Shown in pieces: positions 14,449 through 27,300 of a stretch of DNA of 64,000 bases (position 1 is its first letter; each line of letters starts with the position of its first letter). The DNA lies in the NCBI GenBank assembly GCA_018873245.2, contig JAEMBT020000002.1:7290001-7354000 (forward strand), in the 5' to 3' direction. Source of the stretch: Archegozetes longisetosus (Eukaryota; Arthropoda; Arachnida; Sarcoptiformes; Trhypochthoniidae). The notes beneath the pieces were generated by a model. That model was given only the letters and a program-made list of their open reading frames with translations, had not been told where the DNA came from and ran no database searches. A program made the translations under genes and the position numbers.

Positions 14449-15787
14449 CTTCCTCTTTATATCATTACTTTTGATTTATGTTCTTTCACTTCCATCTCGT
14501 ATTTGACAAAAACTTTGATTTTTTCTATCCAAACTTATTTTTTTACAAGCTTCTAATTTTTTCAAATTCAATTTTTAATCGATTGTTGATTTTTAATTTG
14601 AAAGTGAATACAACTTGTACTTTGCCATATAATTATTGTGTTTATACTCCTCTGAAACCTGTAATCTTATTCATATTTTTTCCACCTACTTAAATTTTGT
14701 TTGGTTATTTTTCATTTCAGTTTTCATTGGTTTGAAGATAAAAAATTGTCTTGTCTATTGTTCCATTTCTTTAAAGACAACTTTTATTCATAAAATCAAA
14801 ATTACTTTAAGCTTTTGGATTGATAAACCTAAACATGATTCATTTTCTGTAAAGCGTGTAATTGACAATATTTTAATACTTAGCGTAAAAAGTTAATATA
14901 CTCAAAAAGGCCAAATCTGCATTGAATTGACTTTTCTATGAAGTAGCTTTCATATAAAACTAAGCTCAAATGCAGATCAGATCGAGTTCAAGTGAAAAGT
15001 AGACAACTTTCAACTTTACACGATAAAACTTCAATTAAAAATAAGACAACTTCGAGAGCAAATTCTATCTGATGATTGAATAGAATTAGGGGAATTAATG
15101 TTTCTAAAAATTGTGGAAATGAGAGTAGTCATATTGGACAGAAAAGAAAAGTAGAATTCCTTCTGTCAATTGAGTAAAAGAAGTTGTTGTATGGATCTAT
15201 AAGAAGAAATTGCAATTTATTGCCTCTATTCATAACAGATGTTCCATTAAGAAGGGACACAATTGTAGATATTTGGAAAAGTTACTCTAATATGAAAACC
15301 AACTTTTTTCTTCATTATTATTGACTACAACTTTTTCACTTCAAGTAATGAGAAATAAAGATATTTTGATAACTGCTTATAGATACCGAATCTGTGAAAT
15401 ATATTCAATACTTTTTATATGCTTTTGCAAAATATATTCAATGCCATAAATCAAAGCAGCTTTTATAGCAAATCTTTCACGAATTTGAATAAAACAGATC
15501 AGAATTTTTAGAGTCCACTCCTTCAGTGAAGCCTTTTCAATCAATCAAGTTGATTGAATTTGATACAAAGCATGGTTTACGTAAAAGAATATTTGCTAGA
15601 ATTTGGGTAACTCTTCAACTTAAGTTTTCCATAGGGAAGGAAAAAACAACAGAACCAATAAGCTGTTTTTTACTGCAAACAATTGGTTTTAAAAATTCAT
15701 CGAAGAACAAACAGAGTTGATTGAAGTTGATATACACTTTGGGTTTGGATTCCTTAACTACGAATGTGTTACGCAATATGACAAGTG

Positions 15788-15850
15788 CTGATTTTGCTAG
15801 CTGTTTTTGCTAGCTGTTTTTACTAGCTGCTTTTGCTAGCTACTTTTGCT
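15788..15850. repeat. 16-bp tandem repeat (tttttgctagctg-type)
   Basis: Four near-identical copies of a unit reading 'gctagctgtttttgct' follow one another with single-base differences. Confidence 0.8.
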
Positions 15851-18062
15851 ATATTCCCCTCATCTCTCAACTTATGCTCAAGTACTTCAATCTTTATTCA
15901 ACAGTTTTCTCATTCATTTCCACTTCAAATACCAAAATTCCACTTCACATCAAGTTTGCATTTCGATAAGTTTGAAATTCTTCAGCAAACATTTGTTAAT
16001 TTGAAAACCGTATTTATTTTGTTTTCTCACTTTTCTGAATTCAATTACGAAGTACTTGTAATTATCAAATAGTCTCTAAAGTTTACAACATTATTAACCA
16101 TAAAAATTCATCAATTGACCAGAAATCAAGTTTGACTCAATTTAAGGATTCAATAGACTTTGATGTGATTGTATTTTTAAGTTACTATTAGTACTATACT
16201 TATAAGATTTTACTGTCTATAACATAAAAAACACATATTGATTGCTATTTCAAGAATGTTTCAATTTAAATACTTTGGGAAACTATACAGTCAAATGAAT
16301 CACAACCAAGTAATAAAACATTAAATTCAATTGAGAATTACGTATTCTTGAAAAATCAATTATAATGAGAACTTAGTGATTATGACTTACACAAAAAATG
16401 ATAGAATATATAGATAGAAACAGACCTGATTTCCTATAGTCATCAAGATTAAATAGATTTTGGCCAGACTTTGGTCTAAATTATGTTTGTCTCATCACTT
16501 TGCTCTTTAAGCACATGAACTAATCTGATGCCAATTCGTCGTATTCAGCATTGCTCTCAAACTGCATCTCCTAATTCAAAGCTCTTCTAAACATTCTGTC
16601 TCTTTCTTCGAGTTTGCGGCCTTTCATTCTTTCTCTAGCATTGATCTAGCATTGAGCGAGACTTCGATCTCGTCTCTTTCGTCTCTCTCTCTCTCTCTCT
16701 CTCTCTTTGATTTTGAACTATAGAATCCGAGCGCAATACCCGATAGCGAGTGAACTCAAGCAACGAATGAAAGATTCGATTTAGATACAAAATAAAGAAT
16801 GATATGTCCAAAATTTAATATGAATAAAACAACTAGATTATATCAAACTATTGAACTCAAAAGACTATGTGCGCAAACTTAAATTTTGCTAAGTTTAATT
16901 TTTGAGCTTAAACTGGTAGCAATCAAGTTGCATGCGCATCAAGTCAGAAGATACCAATTCAAAACTAATATAATCAACTTTTTAAGCCAAACAGTTGAAA
17001 ACTTTGCTATCTCTTTATTAATATTCATACTAAGCTCAAAGTTAGAACATCCAAAGATAATTCTGTGAGTTCACCTTAAGTGAAAAAGGTTTGAAAATAT
17101 AAGTTTGACTGTAATTAAACGATTCTTTTGGTGAAGCTTTTGGTAAAGTTTTAGAAAAGTTTTTAAAACCAATCAAAAAGGTGTGTTAAACAATTTACAA
17201 TATTTAGGACGCTTAAACTGAGATCCGTTAAAACAATTTAAAAAAGCGTTTGAGATTAAAGTTATGATACGTTTGAGATTTTCAGTAAATAATTGAAAAT
17301 TGTGAGAAAATAAAGATTGAATGAGTGGTTTAGAAAATAATGGTTGACAACGAGTAGAGCTGATGACATATAGAGCAGTAAATCCGTGTCTAACCACGTA
17401 TTGCTTGCAACGTTGATAACCTGAACTTCAGAGACAGTATTCGTACTTCCCTCTAATGACTCTATTGAATAATTTAAAAGAGTGGGAACTTTTCACTTCT
17501 TTTCGTCTCATTTAGCAACAGATTATCATCTGCAAGCTTGTTTGTCAAAAATGAAAAATTATGAGAACCTTTTTAGTGCAATCTAGAGTAACAAATCCAG
17601 AACCAATGAGTTATTTATAGTGAAATTTCTTCATTTGTGTATTTAATGCATTTGAACTAAATTTTTGTTAAATCGTTTCGTTTCTTAAACTAGATTCTAA
17701 ACTTCTCAAATCATTTTCCAACTTGACTAATCAAGTTCTTCACCAACAATATTCTTCATTAAACTTGTAAAAACTGTTAGATTTATTAATTTTTCAACAA
17801 TTAAGAAGTTTGTCAACGAATAAAAAAGAGTCGAAATTAGTATAGGATTTAACCGAAGATTAGCACAAAAGAAAAACTTGAATTACTTATTTAATATGAC
17901 ATGTTAGTTGAAATGAAGTGATTGAGTTGATGATTAAGAATTAATTGCTAAGCACGCATTCTAATTACGTTAGTTCTATTGTTGGACTTAATACTATTGA
18001 AGCTGTAGTCGTTAAACTCGATTTTGATTCAAATTTGCTCCAAAGTAGTCAGTTGTTTCAAT

Positions 18063-18518
18063 ATGAAACCCGAAAACTTGAATAACATTTACAATGGAGC
18101 CCAATGTGATTCTTATTATTGGTCTCAATCTCACAGCGATATCGATATCTTCGTAGACGTTCCGACATCTGTCGCTAGCAGTAAATTAGTTAGCGTAATA
18201 ATAAAATCAAACAGTCTTACTATTGCTTTCTACAGAAATGATCAATGGATTCAGGCAATTGATGGCCAATTATTACATACAATTAATTGTGAAGACTCAA
18301 CCTGGACTTTACACACAGGAAAGTATATTCATGTCTCACTCGAAAAAGTAATGAAGCGTTGGTGGGACCAATTGATTATCAATGAAATACAGTTAAAAGT
18401 TGGTCTTAGGAATAGAGAAACCGAATTCTGTGAGCTAAATGATGGGGCAAAGGCTACTATTGAAAAGTTGGCTTATCAACAACAATTAAAGCTCAAAAAG
18501 AGATTTAATTTTCAATAA
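18063..18518 (+). CDS. NudC-family CS-domain protein (intronless)
   Basis: This 151-residue frame starts at ATG 18063; the 13 codons upstream are open but begin at TTG. Residues about 15-110 read as a CS (p23/alpha-crystallin-like) domain: YYWSQSHSDIDIFVDVP, then IDGQLLHTINCEDSTWTL, then VSLEKVMKRWWDQLI. This is the order of the NudC/NUDCD3 CS domain (WSQ..EDVDL, IDGELF..I..EESSW, LEK..K.EWW). The tail LNDGAKATIEKLAYQQQLKLKK resembles the NudC segment after the CS domain (LSDLDSETRSMVEKMMYDQRQKS). NudC proteins are Hsp90 co-chaperones linked to dynein and LIS1. At 151 aa it is far shorter than NudC (about 330 aa) and lacks the N-terminal coiled coil, so it could be a NudC-like paralogue or a retrocopy that stayed open. 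An AATAAA follows at 18542. Confidence 0.85.
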   Translation: MKPENLNNIYNGAQCDSYYWSQSHSDIDIFVDVPTSVASSKLVSVIIKSNSLTIAFYRNDQWIQAIDGQLLHTINCEDSTWTLHTGKYIHVSLEKVMKRWWDQLIINEIQLKVGLRNRETEFCELNDGAKATIEKLAYQQQLKLKKRFNFQ

Positions 18519-20520
18519 TTGATTCATATGTTTTAGTGAAAAATAAAAAGATTCAGCTCTCAATAACTTATTCACAGATTATTTACTAATTGAACTTAAG
18601 TAAAAATTGAGATGCTTTATTAATTAATTGTATTTTAAATGAATAAATAAGATATAAAAATATTTGAATTGCTACAACTTTGTTTTCTTCACAATTATCA
18701 TTAACTGATGATAAACTTTTGTCAAAACAAACTTAAACATGATTTGCGTAATCAGTAAGACACCGATGAGTAAATATAACTAATAACTAGTTATTATTTT
18801 ACTAATGATTATAAAATTAAGAAATGTAAGCAAAAAGGGTAGAAATAAAGAAAAGAAAGAAATATTTAAGAAAAAATAGTTAAGAAAAATAGTTAAGAAA
18901 AATAGTTAAAAGCTTTGAGCTCTGTCTAATTAACATAAGTGTGCAACCAGTTGAATCAGAAGGAGTCCAATCAGAGTAGATTATTGCTATAATTTGTGTA
19001 AATTTAAACAATTAAACCTGATTTAAATATAAATTTAATAATAAGACAATTTAGATTTCCGATTCGACTATCACTTAAGTAAAGGAGAGCTTTGAAGCAG
19101 TGATGCGGATAAAAGTAATAATCTCTCATAAATGGCAATTCTCTCTCATTAACGCATTGTAACTCATGTATACATTTATGCATATTCTCAATCTTACTCA
19201 CACAATCATATTGAAAATCTTATAGATATTTCTACCATTTTATATTTGAATTAACTTGCGTTTTGTTTATGCTATATGACTTATGCTTTTCATTCTGTCT
19301 AATAGAGTATTGTGTGCCTGTCAGAACACCAGACCATTCACCTGTTCTCATACTTATCTCAACGAGAACTCTTTTACACCATCGTCTAATTAAGTAATTT
19401 AACAAGATATTTTTCATTTTTTTTCAATTTTAAACTCTTTTTTTTTAACATTTTTTACTCAAAATTGAGCGTCAATTTTGCGAGCAGAAAAAATGCTAAT
19501 CTAAGTAGTCATCAAATTAACCAAAACAGTTTTGAAAGTTCACAATAGTTTGCAACCAGAAATAGTTATTAAATTTTCATAAATAGTTCATCCGAGATCA
19601 AACAAGATATTAGTACAAATATAGATAATGAGGAAAAAAGTTAACATTGACCTGAGAAACTTTAGTGCAAGTTTTTAGTATTAATTGATGGTCGGCTGTC
19701 ATTTAAGGTAAAAATCTTATTGATTTAATCTAATATAAAAACAATTTCATTGTCAAACTAGATTGACTATTAAACAGTCAACCAAAACTACTTAATCAAC
19801 CACTTATTTCTTCAAATAGATCATTAAACTTTTTACTTTTGCAATCATGTTTTAAATGCAAAATAGCAAAACCATTAACTGGTAAGTCGTATAAATTAGG
19901 AGTCAAGTGAACAATCACAATAAGTTAGTTTGTTTGAGAGCCACATAGTAGCGCTTCCTATCATACTATATATAAAAACTTGATTCAATGTTAGATTCTA
20001 TGCTATAGCGACTACAGTATAGTGACTATGGTGTAATCACTATAGCCAAATCCGCATTGGATATAGCTTAGCATCCAATACAACCCATTTTATGGCGAAT
20101 CGAAATTAGTATTAATGATATAATAAATATAGCGACTAAGTTGGGATATTCCTTACGATACATTAAGGAAATTGTTTATTGTATTGAAGAATGATTGACT
20201 TTCTTAAGATCAAAAGAGATGCCGCTATTATTTTGGTTTTTGAGATATAGCTGAAGGCATTTCTTATAACGACATGATTTAAAAGTTCTGCCTTTTTTCC
20301 CAAATAAGGCATCTCTTAAAACTTCTTCACTTTGTTTTAACTTCGAATGTCTTTTCTTCATTCAATTTCGGTTTTACGATGTTTTAGAGCCAATAAGTCT
20401 GAGACTAACTCGTTGTTACTTTTGCAGAAGTTTTGATGAATTTTGATTTAGTTGATCGCCGCCCAGAAGCTTATATTCTCGTGTAGTTTAGTGTTAGTTG
20501 TATTCAGTTATACAGTTATA
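18519..20520. other. Intergenic, no gene recognised
   Basis: AT-rich spacer. It holds 'aaaaatagttaag' repeats at 18870-18910. A 61-codon minus-strand frame at 20176-20361 contains a nuclear-receptor-like SCRYKKCLQ string and is treated as a finding, not as a gene. Confidence 0.5.
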
Positions 20521-20661
20521 CAGTTAAACCTGTCTATCTTGAACACGCAGTTGAGTCTTCTCCAAAAAAATACTAATAAATAAGTCATAACTTCTTGTCA
20601 ATTAATTGATGTCGTTTTGTGAAGGACTTAACTTGATGTTCAAGATAGACAGGTTTAAGTG
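20521..20661. mobile_element. 141-bp MITE with TA target-site duplication (pogo/Tigger-like ends)
   Basis: The element begins CAGTTAAACCTGTCTATCTT and ends with the inverted copy CACTTAAACCTGTCTATCTT on the other strand. The inverted arms extend over about 44 bp with few mismatches. TA flanks both sides (20519-20520 and 20662-20663). CAGT-type ends with a TA duplication are typical of Tc1/mariner-superfamily elements, pogo/Tigger branch. There is no room for a transposase, so it is non-autonomous. Confidence 0.85.
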
Positions 20662-20893
20662 TATTGAGTTATGTTGTGCTAGTATTGCAAGTAATGCATG
20701 CACTGTAAGGTCACTGCTATGGGCTATTTGTAATGATAAATCACTTCATAGTTAATATAAAGCAAATAATGGATGCAAACCTAAAGTGTAATTTATGTTA
20801 ATAAACTTTCAAACCTTGGTATTACACATTAAAAACATTAGAATAACATCCAGAAGACTGTAAGACTGCACGGATGTAACATAACATAGTATT

Positions 20894-20963
20894 CTATGCT
20901 ATAAGGTCTTATCTCTAAAATACTTTCAATTAGAAATAAGACTTTATTACAATGACTAAATGA
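20894..20963 (+). repeat. Palindromic dispersed repeat, copy E
   Basis: It reads ctatgctataaggtcttatc at the left and agaaataagactttattac at the right, a stem with a short loop. It aligns block by block over 70 bp with copies at 21020, 41481, 44371 and 58371. Confidence 0.6.
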
Positions 20964-21019
20964 TCACTTGTATGCCTTGTTATGATGCAAAATAGAGGAG
21001 AGGACTTAAATCGTTAGGT

Positions 21020-21089
21020 CAGTACTATAGTGTGCTATGAGTAAACGAAATAAAGTTAGAGGTAGAACGTTATAGGAGTAGGCCAAAGA
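21020..21089 (+). repeat. Palindromic dispersed repeat, copy F
   Basis: It begins cagtactatagtgtgctatg after 'tcgttaggt' and ends aggtagaacgttataggagt. Length and block order match the copy at 58371. Confidence 0.65.
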
Positions 21090-21448
21090 AAAGAAAATAA
21101 TTCACTACAAGACGAACTGACACTTTGCAGATCGGAAAAAGGGCATTAGTTAACAGGGATGAGAAGTAGGCGTCACTTTATAATACATACGGTCTGTTCG
21201 GCGTGACATTACATTCTGATTAATTATAGTGAGCATCAAAATTAGCTGATCCCCTACTCATCCCCAACTCATCCCCACTTATACCCATCTCTTTTTCATG
21301 ACCTAAACAATTGAATCAACACGTAATGTTTTCAAACGAATACATCACTTCTTAAACACATTCTACCAACACTTTTAATCATAGCATTGAATAACTTTTT
21401 CTTTACTATTTTCTTATTCACCTTACTATTTATTTTTGCTTTCTTTAG

Positions 21449-21485
<37 letters not shown>

Positions 21486-22908
21486 ACTCACTGTTAAACT
21501 TTTTCTAACCAGTAATGCAATACCAAAAAGTTTTATGACTATAGCGTAGGACGCATTTTATTGTGGATGTGCTCTCATTCAGCTCTCGTTTGGTATAAAA
21601 ATAAATCAAAATAAATCTTACACTTGATTTCTATACAAAAAAGCATTTTGTCAAAAATTGTTTCACACAATAAAATTTGGGGAATTATTAACAAATCAAT
21701 TTGGAGAGACGTTTAGTTTGAATAAAATATTATCTTATGATTATTGAAATAAGTTTTAGGAAATATTTTTTAACAAATTGATATAATTACATCATAATCC
21801 GTATGAGGAAGATAAAAGTAAAGGTAAAAATTGCAATTATCAACAATACAATAGTTTGGATTGATTGAATTAACAAATTATTTACAGTACCATATTACTC
21901 ATAATAGGTTAATATATCTTAATTTTTATTATTGCACGAGATAAGCATGAGGAATTTCAAGTATTATTTACACATATACTTCGATTATAGTTCTCTCCCA
22001 AACTGATCTAACCAACTTATTTCATCAATACCTAGTCAGACTAAATTTTATTAATCACCACATTTACTGGCTCATAAGAACACACTGTTTTTATTATATT
22101 TTCTTTGGGACAATATTAGGAGAAACAAAACAAATTTCTCAGAAGTGGACGAGAGTTTCAGTCTTAGATCTCCGCCCCAATGCAGTTAACGCTCCTTTAG
22201 TGTGACGTTTATATATATTGGCTCTTTGGTTCTTTATCTTATTGTAGCAGCTCTTTCTATGTAAGCATTTTGGCGAAAGTTTATCACTTCAGCAACAGTC
22301 AACTCCAGTCAAAACTGCCTCTATTTCTCTCTCTCTCTCATCTCTCTCTCGTTCCCTCTCCAACTGACTCAAACTCACTTCTTTGGTCCATCAGACAAAC
22401 TTTCGAAGAGATAGTCAGTGCGAAATTTGGTGATCCTTCAGGCTTTGCAGAAAATCTTTGGTGAGCCTGAGGGTTTTGAACTGGTTTTTAAAGTCGTTCT
22501 TCTATTGGTTATAGAGTTTAAGGGGAATGCGCTCTCGCTCGCGATCATGTTATGTTTGATGTGAATGCAGTAAAATGTGATTTTCTAGGCTTACAACCAA
22601 ACTAACGTATTACCATTCACAAGATATGTGCTGTATATCTGCCATCTCTAGCTCTATGTAGTGCACAACACTGTGTAGTGCTTCAGTGCAACCAAAGTTG
22701 CCTTCACTTCAATGTTATTCCATACGAGAATAGCGGCCGCCGTCTCAAAGTAAAGGCAACTCAAATAGAAAGATTCAGGCAGAGAGTGCTGAAATTGGTC
22801 TGAAAAGTGCTACGTATTGCCGCATTTGTTGTGGAATTTACACCATTTACACCTTCCCTTTTTGAGCTAACAGTTCTGTGCAAGTGTTTGTGTGCTGTTG
22901 ATTAAGCC
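21090..22908 (+). promoter_or_regulatory. Upstream region and probable 5' UTR of the TCF gene
   Basis: This 1.8-kb stretch leads to the TCF start codon. The last 400 bp are richer in G+C than the surroundings (for example gcgctctcgctcgcgatc near 22530 and a GCGGCCGC at about 22733), as expected near a promoter or 5' UTR. No TATA box or transcription start could be fixed. Confidence 0.35.
21450..21481. repeat. (CT)n microsatellite
   Basis: About 16 CT dinucleotides followed by 'cactcactcact'. Confidence 0.95.
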
Positions 22909-24254
22909 ATGCCGCACGTCGGCACTGCTTCCAATGGTGAGGACTTGGCCTCATCTGATGAAATCAAAGTCTTTAAAGATGAAGGAGAAGAAGAGAAACG
23001 TGCCTCTGCTGAAAATTTGACCGAACTCAAGTCAAGCCTTATTACTGAAGGAGAACAGGTCTGTCCTAAACAATGTCCCAGTACTTGTTATGCTCTCTCT
23101 GTTGCTTTCACTATTAGTTTATAAGATTTATATATTTGTCAATAAGTGATTTGTGAAGCGAATAATTGAAAATAAAATGAGGGAATGATAGAAAATAAAG
23201 TAAATTATAATGAAAAAGAAGTTAGTCGTATTATAGAAGTGCATAATGCATATGTGGATGTGGTGTATGTTGTGTTTGTGTATGCATGTATGTATGTATA
23301 CATTTCTACTGTGGTATGCGTATAGTTGAGGCTATGTCTCTAACTACTACCAGTACTATGTCTCTAACTACTGCCAGTGCTCTCTCCAATGCGTTTGGGA
23401 CCCTTGAAGGACAAAAAAGTTAGTCATGGGGTATGCCTTATATGCCTCCATCACAACAACTATCAAAAATTGTTTCAATACACCCCCACATAGTTGTTGT
23501 AGTGGAGCTAAACTACTCGACATTTGATAAACTTAGAGACATTGTATACATACATGTGTCAAAAATATCTGAATTTTGTTCCGCTTTGATTTTTTGCGAA
23601 AACAGACCATAAGCAAGACATGAATATAACTTTCATAATTAGTTGTATGAATCCTTTGCACTCAACTCTCTGTGCTGTTTATTAATGATATATTTCTATT
23701 CGCTGAAAATATAAACATCCAATTATGTATTCGAGCTCTCTTACAGCTCCCTTACAGCTCTTTTACAGCTCCCTTACAACGATCTTTAATAACATATTTG
23801 TTCGCACATATCCTCATATAAATTACACTTTCCCTGAAGTTTGAAATTTTCATTTTGTTTTTTCTTTATCAGGATAAGAGTTCTCAAGTATCCGGACAGA
23901 GCTTCTCTTCAAACAAGACAAATAATCACATTCAAAGACCAGAGAATAGTAACCCTATTGGTAAGCATTTTATCATTTTCGCCAAATATTGTTTATCTAC
24001 TTTTCTGCTCTATTGTTTTGATGAAAAACTGCTCGTATTTGCAATTATTTTAGTAAATAGACTAGTAATGAATAGTCTATTTATGAAACAGTTTATATAC
24101 AATTCACATCTATGGCAACTGTGTTTTAAGTCTTCAACTCCATCTTCAACTAAATCAGTTAACAGTGAACTTATGTTCCGTCAACTGGTATTTTTCGACA
24201 GGAATGTTTTGCCAAAGCATCTGATCAGTAATTCTAAAAAAAGGCGAATATCAT

Positions 24255-24312
<58 letters not shown>

Positions 24313-27300
24313 TTCAGTCAAATAGTAACTCACTTGAATCAATCAAAATAACAATAGAGCGTTAGTTAGAAAAAAATCAAATTCAACTAATTAATCTGAG
24401 TTTAATTAGTAAACTCAAAAGTGTAAGTTAAATGGATGGTTAGGTTAGAAGAGCATTTGGTTATAGTGAGAAGTGTCGGAATGGTGAGGTTGACTTCTGT
24501 CCCATGTAATAGAGTATGTTATATAATGGAAGAAATGTTAAAGGGGATAGTAGTGTAAAATGTTGGGAGAGACTAGTATAGGTATTACGCTTCATGCCCT
24601 GTTGCATATTCTCGTCAGAAGCTGCTTGTGCTGCTGATGGTTGTTCTGAATAACCATCAAAGTTATTAGACTTGTTAGTGCTAATGCTAATGCATTATTT
24701 ACTTTTGCAATGTGTTCCCTATATCTTAGTATCTAATTGACGTTCTTCTGGTAAATGACTGCACACCAATGTAACCAAAGCGAATAACTTACTCAATAAG
24801 TGTATACAATTCGTGATATCGTTAGTTAATGTTGTATTAGTCATGCCAATTGATGTTTATTATCTCGCCTGTACACTGAAGCATAAAGAATATTCTTGAG
24901 CTGAATTATGATTTGATCCTCGATGGTCGGATCTGGAATAATGACATCCGCAGTTTAAACATATCTGACAAATGACTGCCACAAAGCCTTATCTTTAATG
25001 TTAACTAAATCACAAATAGCACTTTATTCCACTGATCGCATTGCATTAGTCTCATTAAGATTTTTCACATTTTAATTAAAACTTTTCTCTGAAGACGTTT
25101 TAGCAATATTTAGATTCTATTAATTTTTAATGAATGTCTCACATTGTTTTGATGAGAGAAGTTGCAAAACCACTTATAAACTGTACCTAAAATAGGGAAC
25201 AAGTATGAAGACAGTAAAGTCTTTGATTTAGTAAAAAGCGATAGCAACATATTGGACGTATTTGAGAAATGAGTTGACATTAGTCATGATCAATGAAATG
25301 CATAATTTGCTATTTTTCTTACATTTTCATTATATGCAATCAGTGGAATGACCCGAATTGATTTACATTTAATATGACGCTTAACTAATCATTCAATAAT
25401 CAAGTTTTAGTCTAAGTCATAGCCTAAGTCATCATTTCAGGTAAAGGTTACTGAAATCTAGCAAGGAATCAAGCTGTTAAGTGATTCTGAAAAACTATCT
25501 CTTTGTGCAACATTTCAAGCCCAAAACAATCGAGTTCATTAATTAATTTGTCATTTGGATGAACTTATCAGTGTTCGAGTTAGCCTTTAGTTACCCTTTA
25601 GTTACCCTTTAGTTACTTAAATACGCATAATATTTGCCTTGAAATATGGTAGTCACACATACTTGACATGTTGAATATGTATTTTCTCAATATTTGATGT
25701 CTTTCTGAATATCTTATGTTTCAAAATCACTTTTTAAGTACAACGAGCCCTAAAAGATCATTAATCAATACTGAATTGGTTAGATAATTGATAGAAGAGA
25801 TGGAAAAATTCATTTTAGCAAACATTATATGCTTGTAATCCGTATCGAAAGGATTGCTTTTCTATTTTGTTTGTCAGTTATTCAAAATCAATCTGTTGTG
25901 TGCAAGTCGACTTTGTCTTTTTTATCTGATTTGAAAGTTAACTTTTATCTTGAGTCGTATATTTATTTTATCCCCAAATCTCAAATCGGATTGCGTTTAT
26001 TTCGCACCTGTACTTTTTCAATAAATGGCTAAACACAGTGCCAACGATCGCAACAAAAGCTTAATAAATATCAGTTTAGTTTCTGGTCAATATTTCTATT
26101 ATGTTTAATCATCAAAATAAGTTGGGGAGAGTGCAAATAGTTTAGCAAACAATAAGCGTTCAGTAGAGATATTTAGTGAATATAACGTCTAGAGTAGAGA
26201 TAGTGAACAATCTGCAGAATTTAAGGAATGAGATTTTTATTGGAATATAATTTATTTTTAGGTAAGTCATTTGATGCCATTTCACATTCTCCATTTGGTT
26301 ATGCCATCCCATATCATCACCATCATCACCATCCCAATGGATCTTTGGGAGCTGTACCAATGGTAAGTTAACCAATTCATAAGCGTTTATCTGACTCGAT
26401 CGAAACCTATCTCATTTGATGCCAGCCTTGCGTTTTAAGATTTTTCTGAAAAATCTTAACGTTTCTACTTTTAAAATGATTATCAGCTTTGCATTATTGA
26501 ACAGTTTTGTCAATGTTAAAGCGGTCGAAAAAGTTTAGACTGAGTTCAAACTTTATATAAGTGATCAGAGAAATAACATTCTCTTGTAGAATATAAATAT
26601 TTCACTATATCTTAAGTTATATCTAATGGTACTGCAAATTTGACGATCCTTTTTATCTGAACCAAAGTTTCAGCTTTAATATGAATTTCAAGTCAGAAAA
26701 TAGTTGAACAAGTGGAGCATATTTGCCAAAGACCAGTGTTTGGAATAATTAAGAAATGTTTTTTCTTTGGCTAATTGAATGATAAACAGATTTTGAGTGA
26801 AACAATCTATTATTTGTTGTTTGGATATATAGCTTTTGGGGTAGCAGTGAGTGCCAGTTGTACGCCATTCAGCAATTTGCATGTTATGCTTAACTATTCG
26901 CCTCTTGATGATGATTTACACCGAGAGCATAGTTTACCAGAAAATCCCTTCTGATTGGTGCTCAACAGTTTAAAGCCAAGCATGTTTTTACCTCCTGTGG
27001 TGGTCTGTAATATTGTGCTCCAAAGCATTAGCAATGGTTTTGTTGGTTATTTTGGTAGCGTGTACAGTCTGACCTGGTTATTGGCAACTCAGTTATAGGC
27101 GAACCTGGTTGTCAGCGAGTCATTTCTTAAGCATCAAGCAATCTAAATAGGTGTTAGGCATAAGCAACTTGGATTACAGGTAACCCTGGTTATAGGCAAT
27201 CGATTTGCTATGCTGGGACCAGTCGCCTATAACTGGGTCATACTGTAGAGAGGCTATACGTTCCAGATTGCTTTTGCTATACATTGTTGAAATTATAGCG

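Larger units (their letters stand above)
7892..18062. other. Gene-poor stretch, no gene recognised
   Basis: Ten kilobases of AT-rich DNA with no reading frame that looks like a protein family. It holds (CT)n runs at 14410-14445 and 16682-16706 and a roughly 16-bp 'tttttgctagctg' repeat at 15788-15850. A 46-codon open stretch at 10799-10939 is unrecognised and is not called. The promoters of the flanking genes at 7.9 and 18.06 kb should lie at its two ends. Confidence 0.6.

Noticed and set aside
14332-14896. Three overlapping plus-strand open frames
   Set aside because: They run through a (CT)n tract and AT-rich DNA, give Leu/Ser/Phe-rich peptides with no family signature, and have no supporting splice pattern.
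23855-24310. 151-codon open frame ending in Arg-Glu repeats
   Set aside because: Only 23873-23960 is an exon (TCF exon 2); the rest is intron and a (GA)n run.
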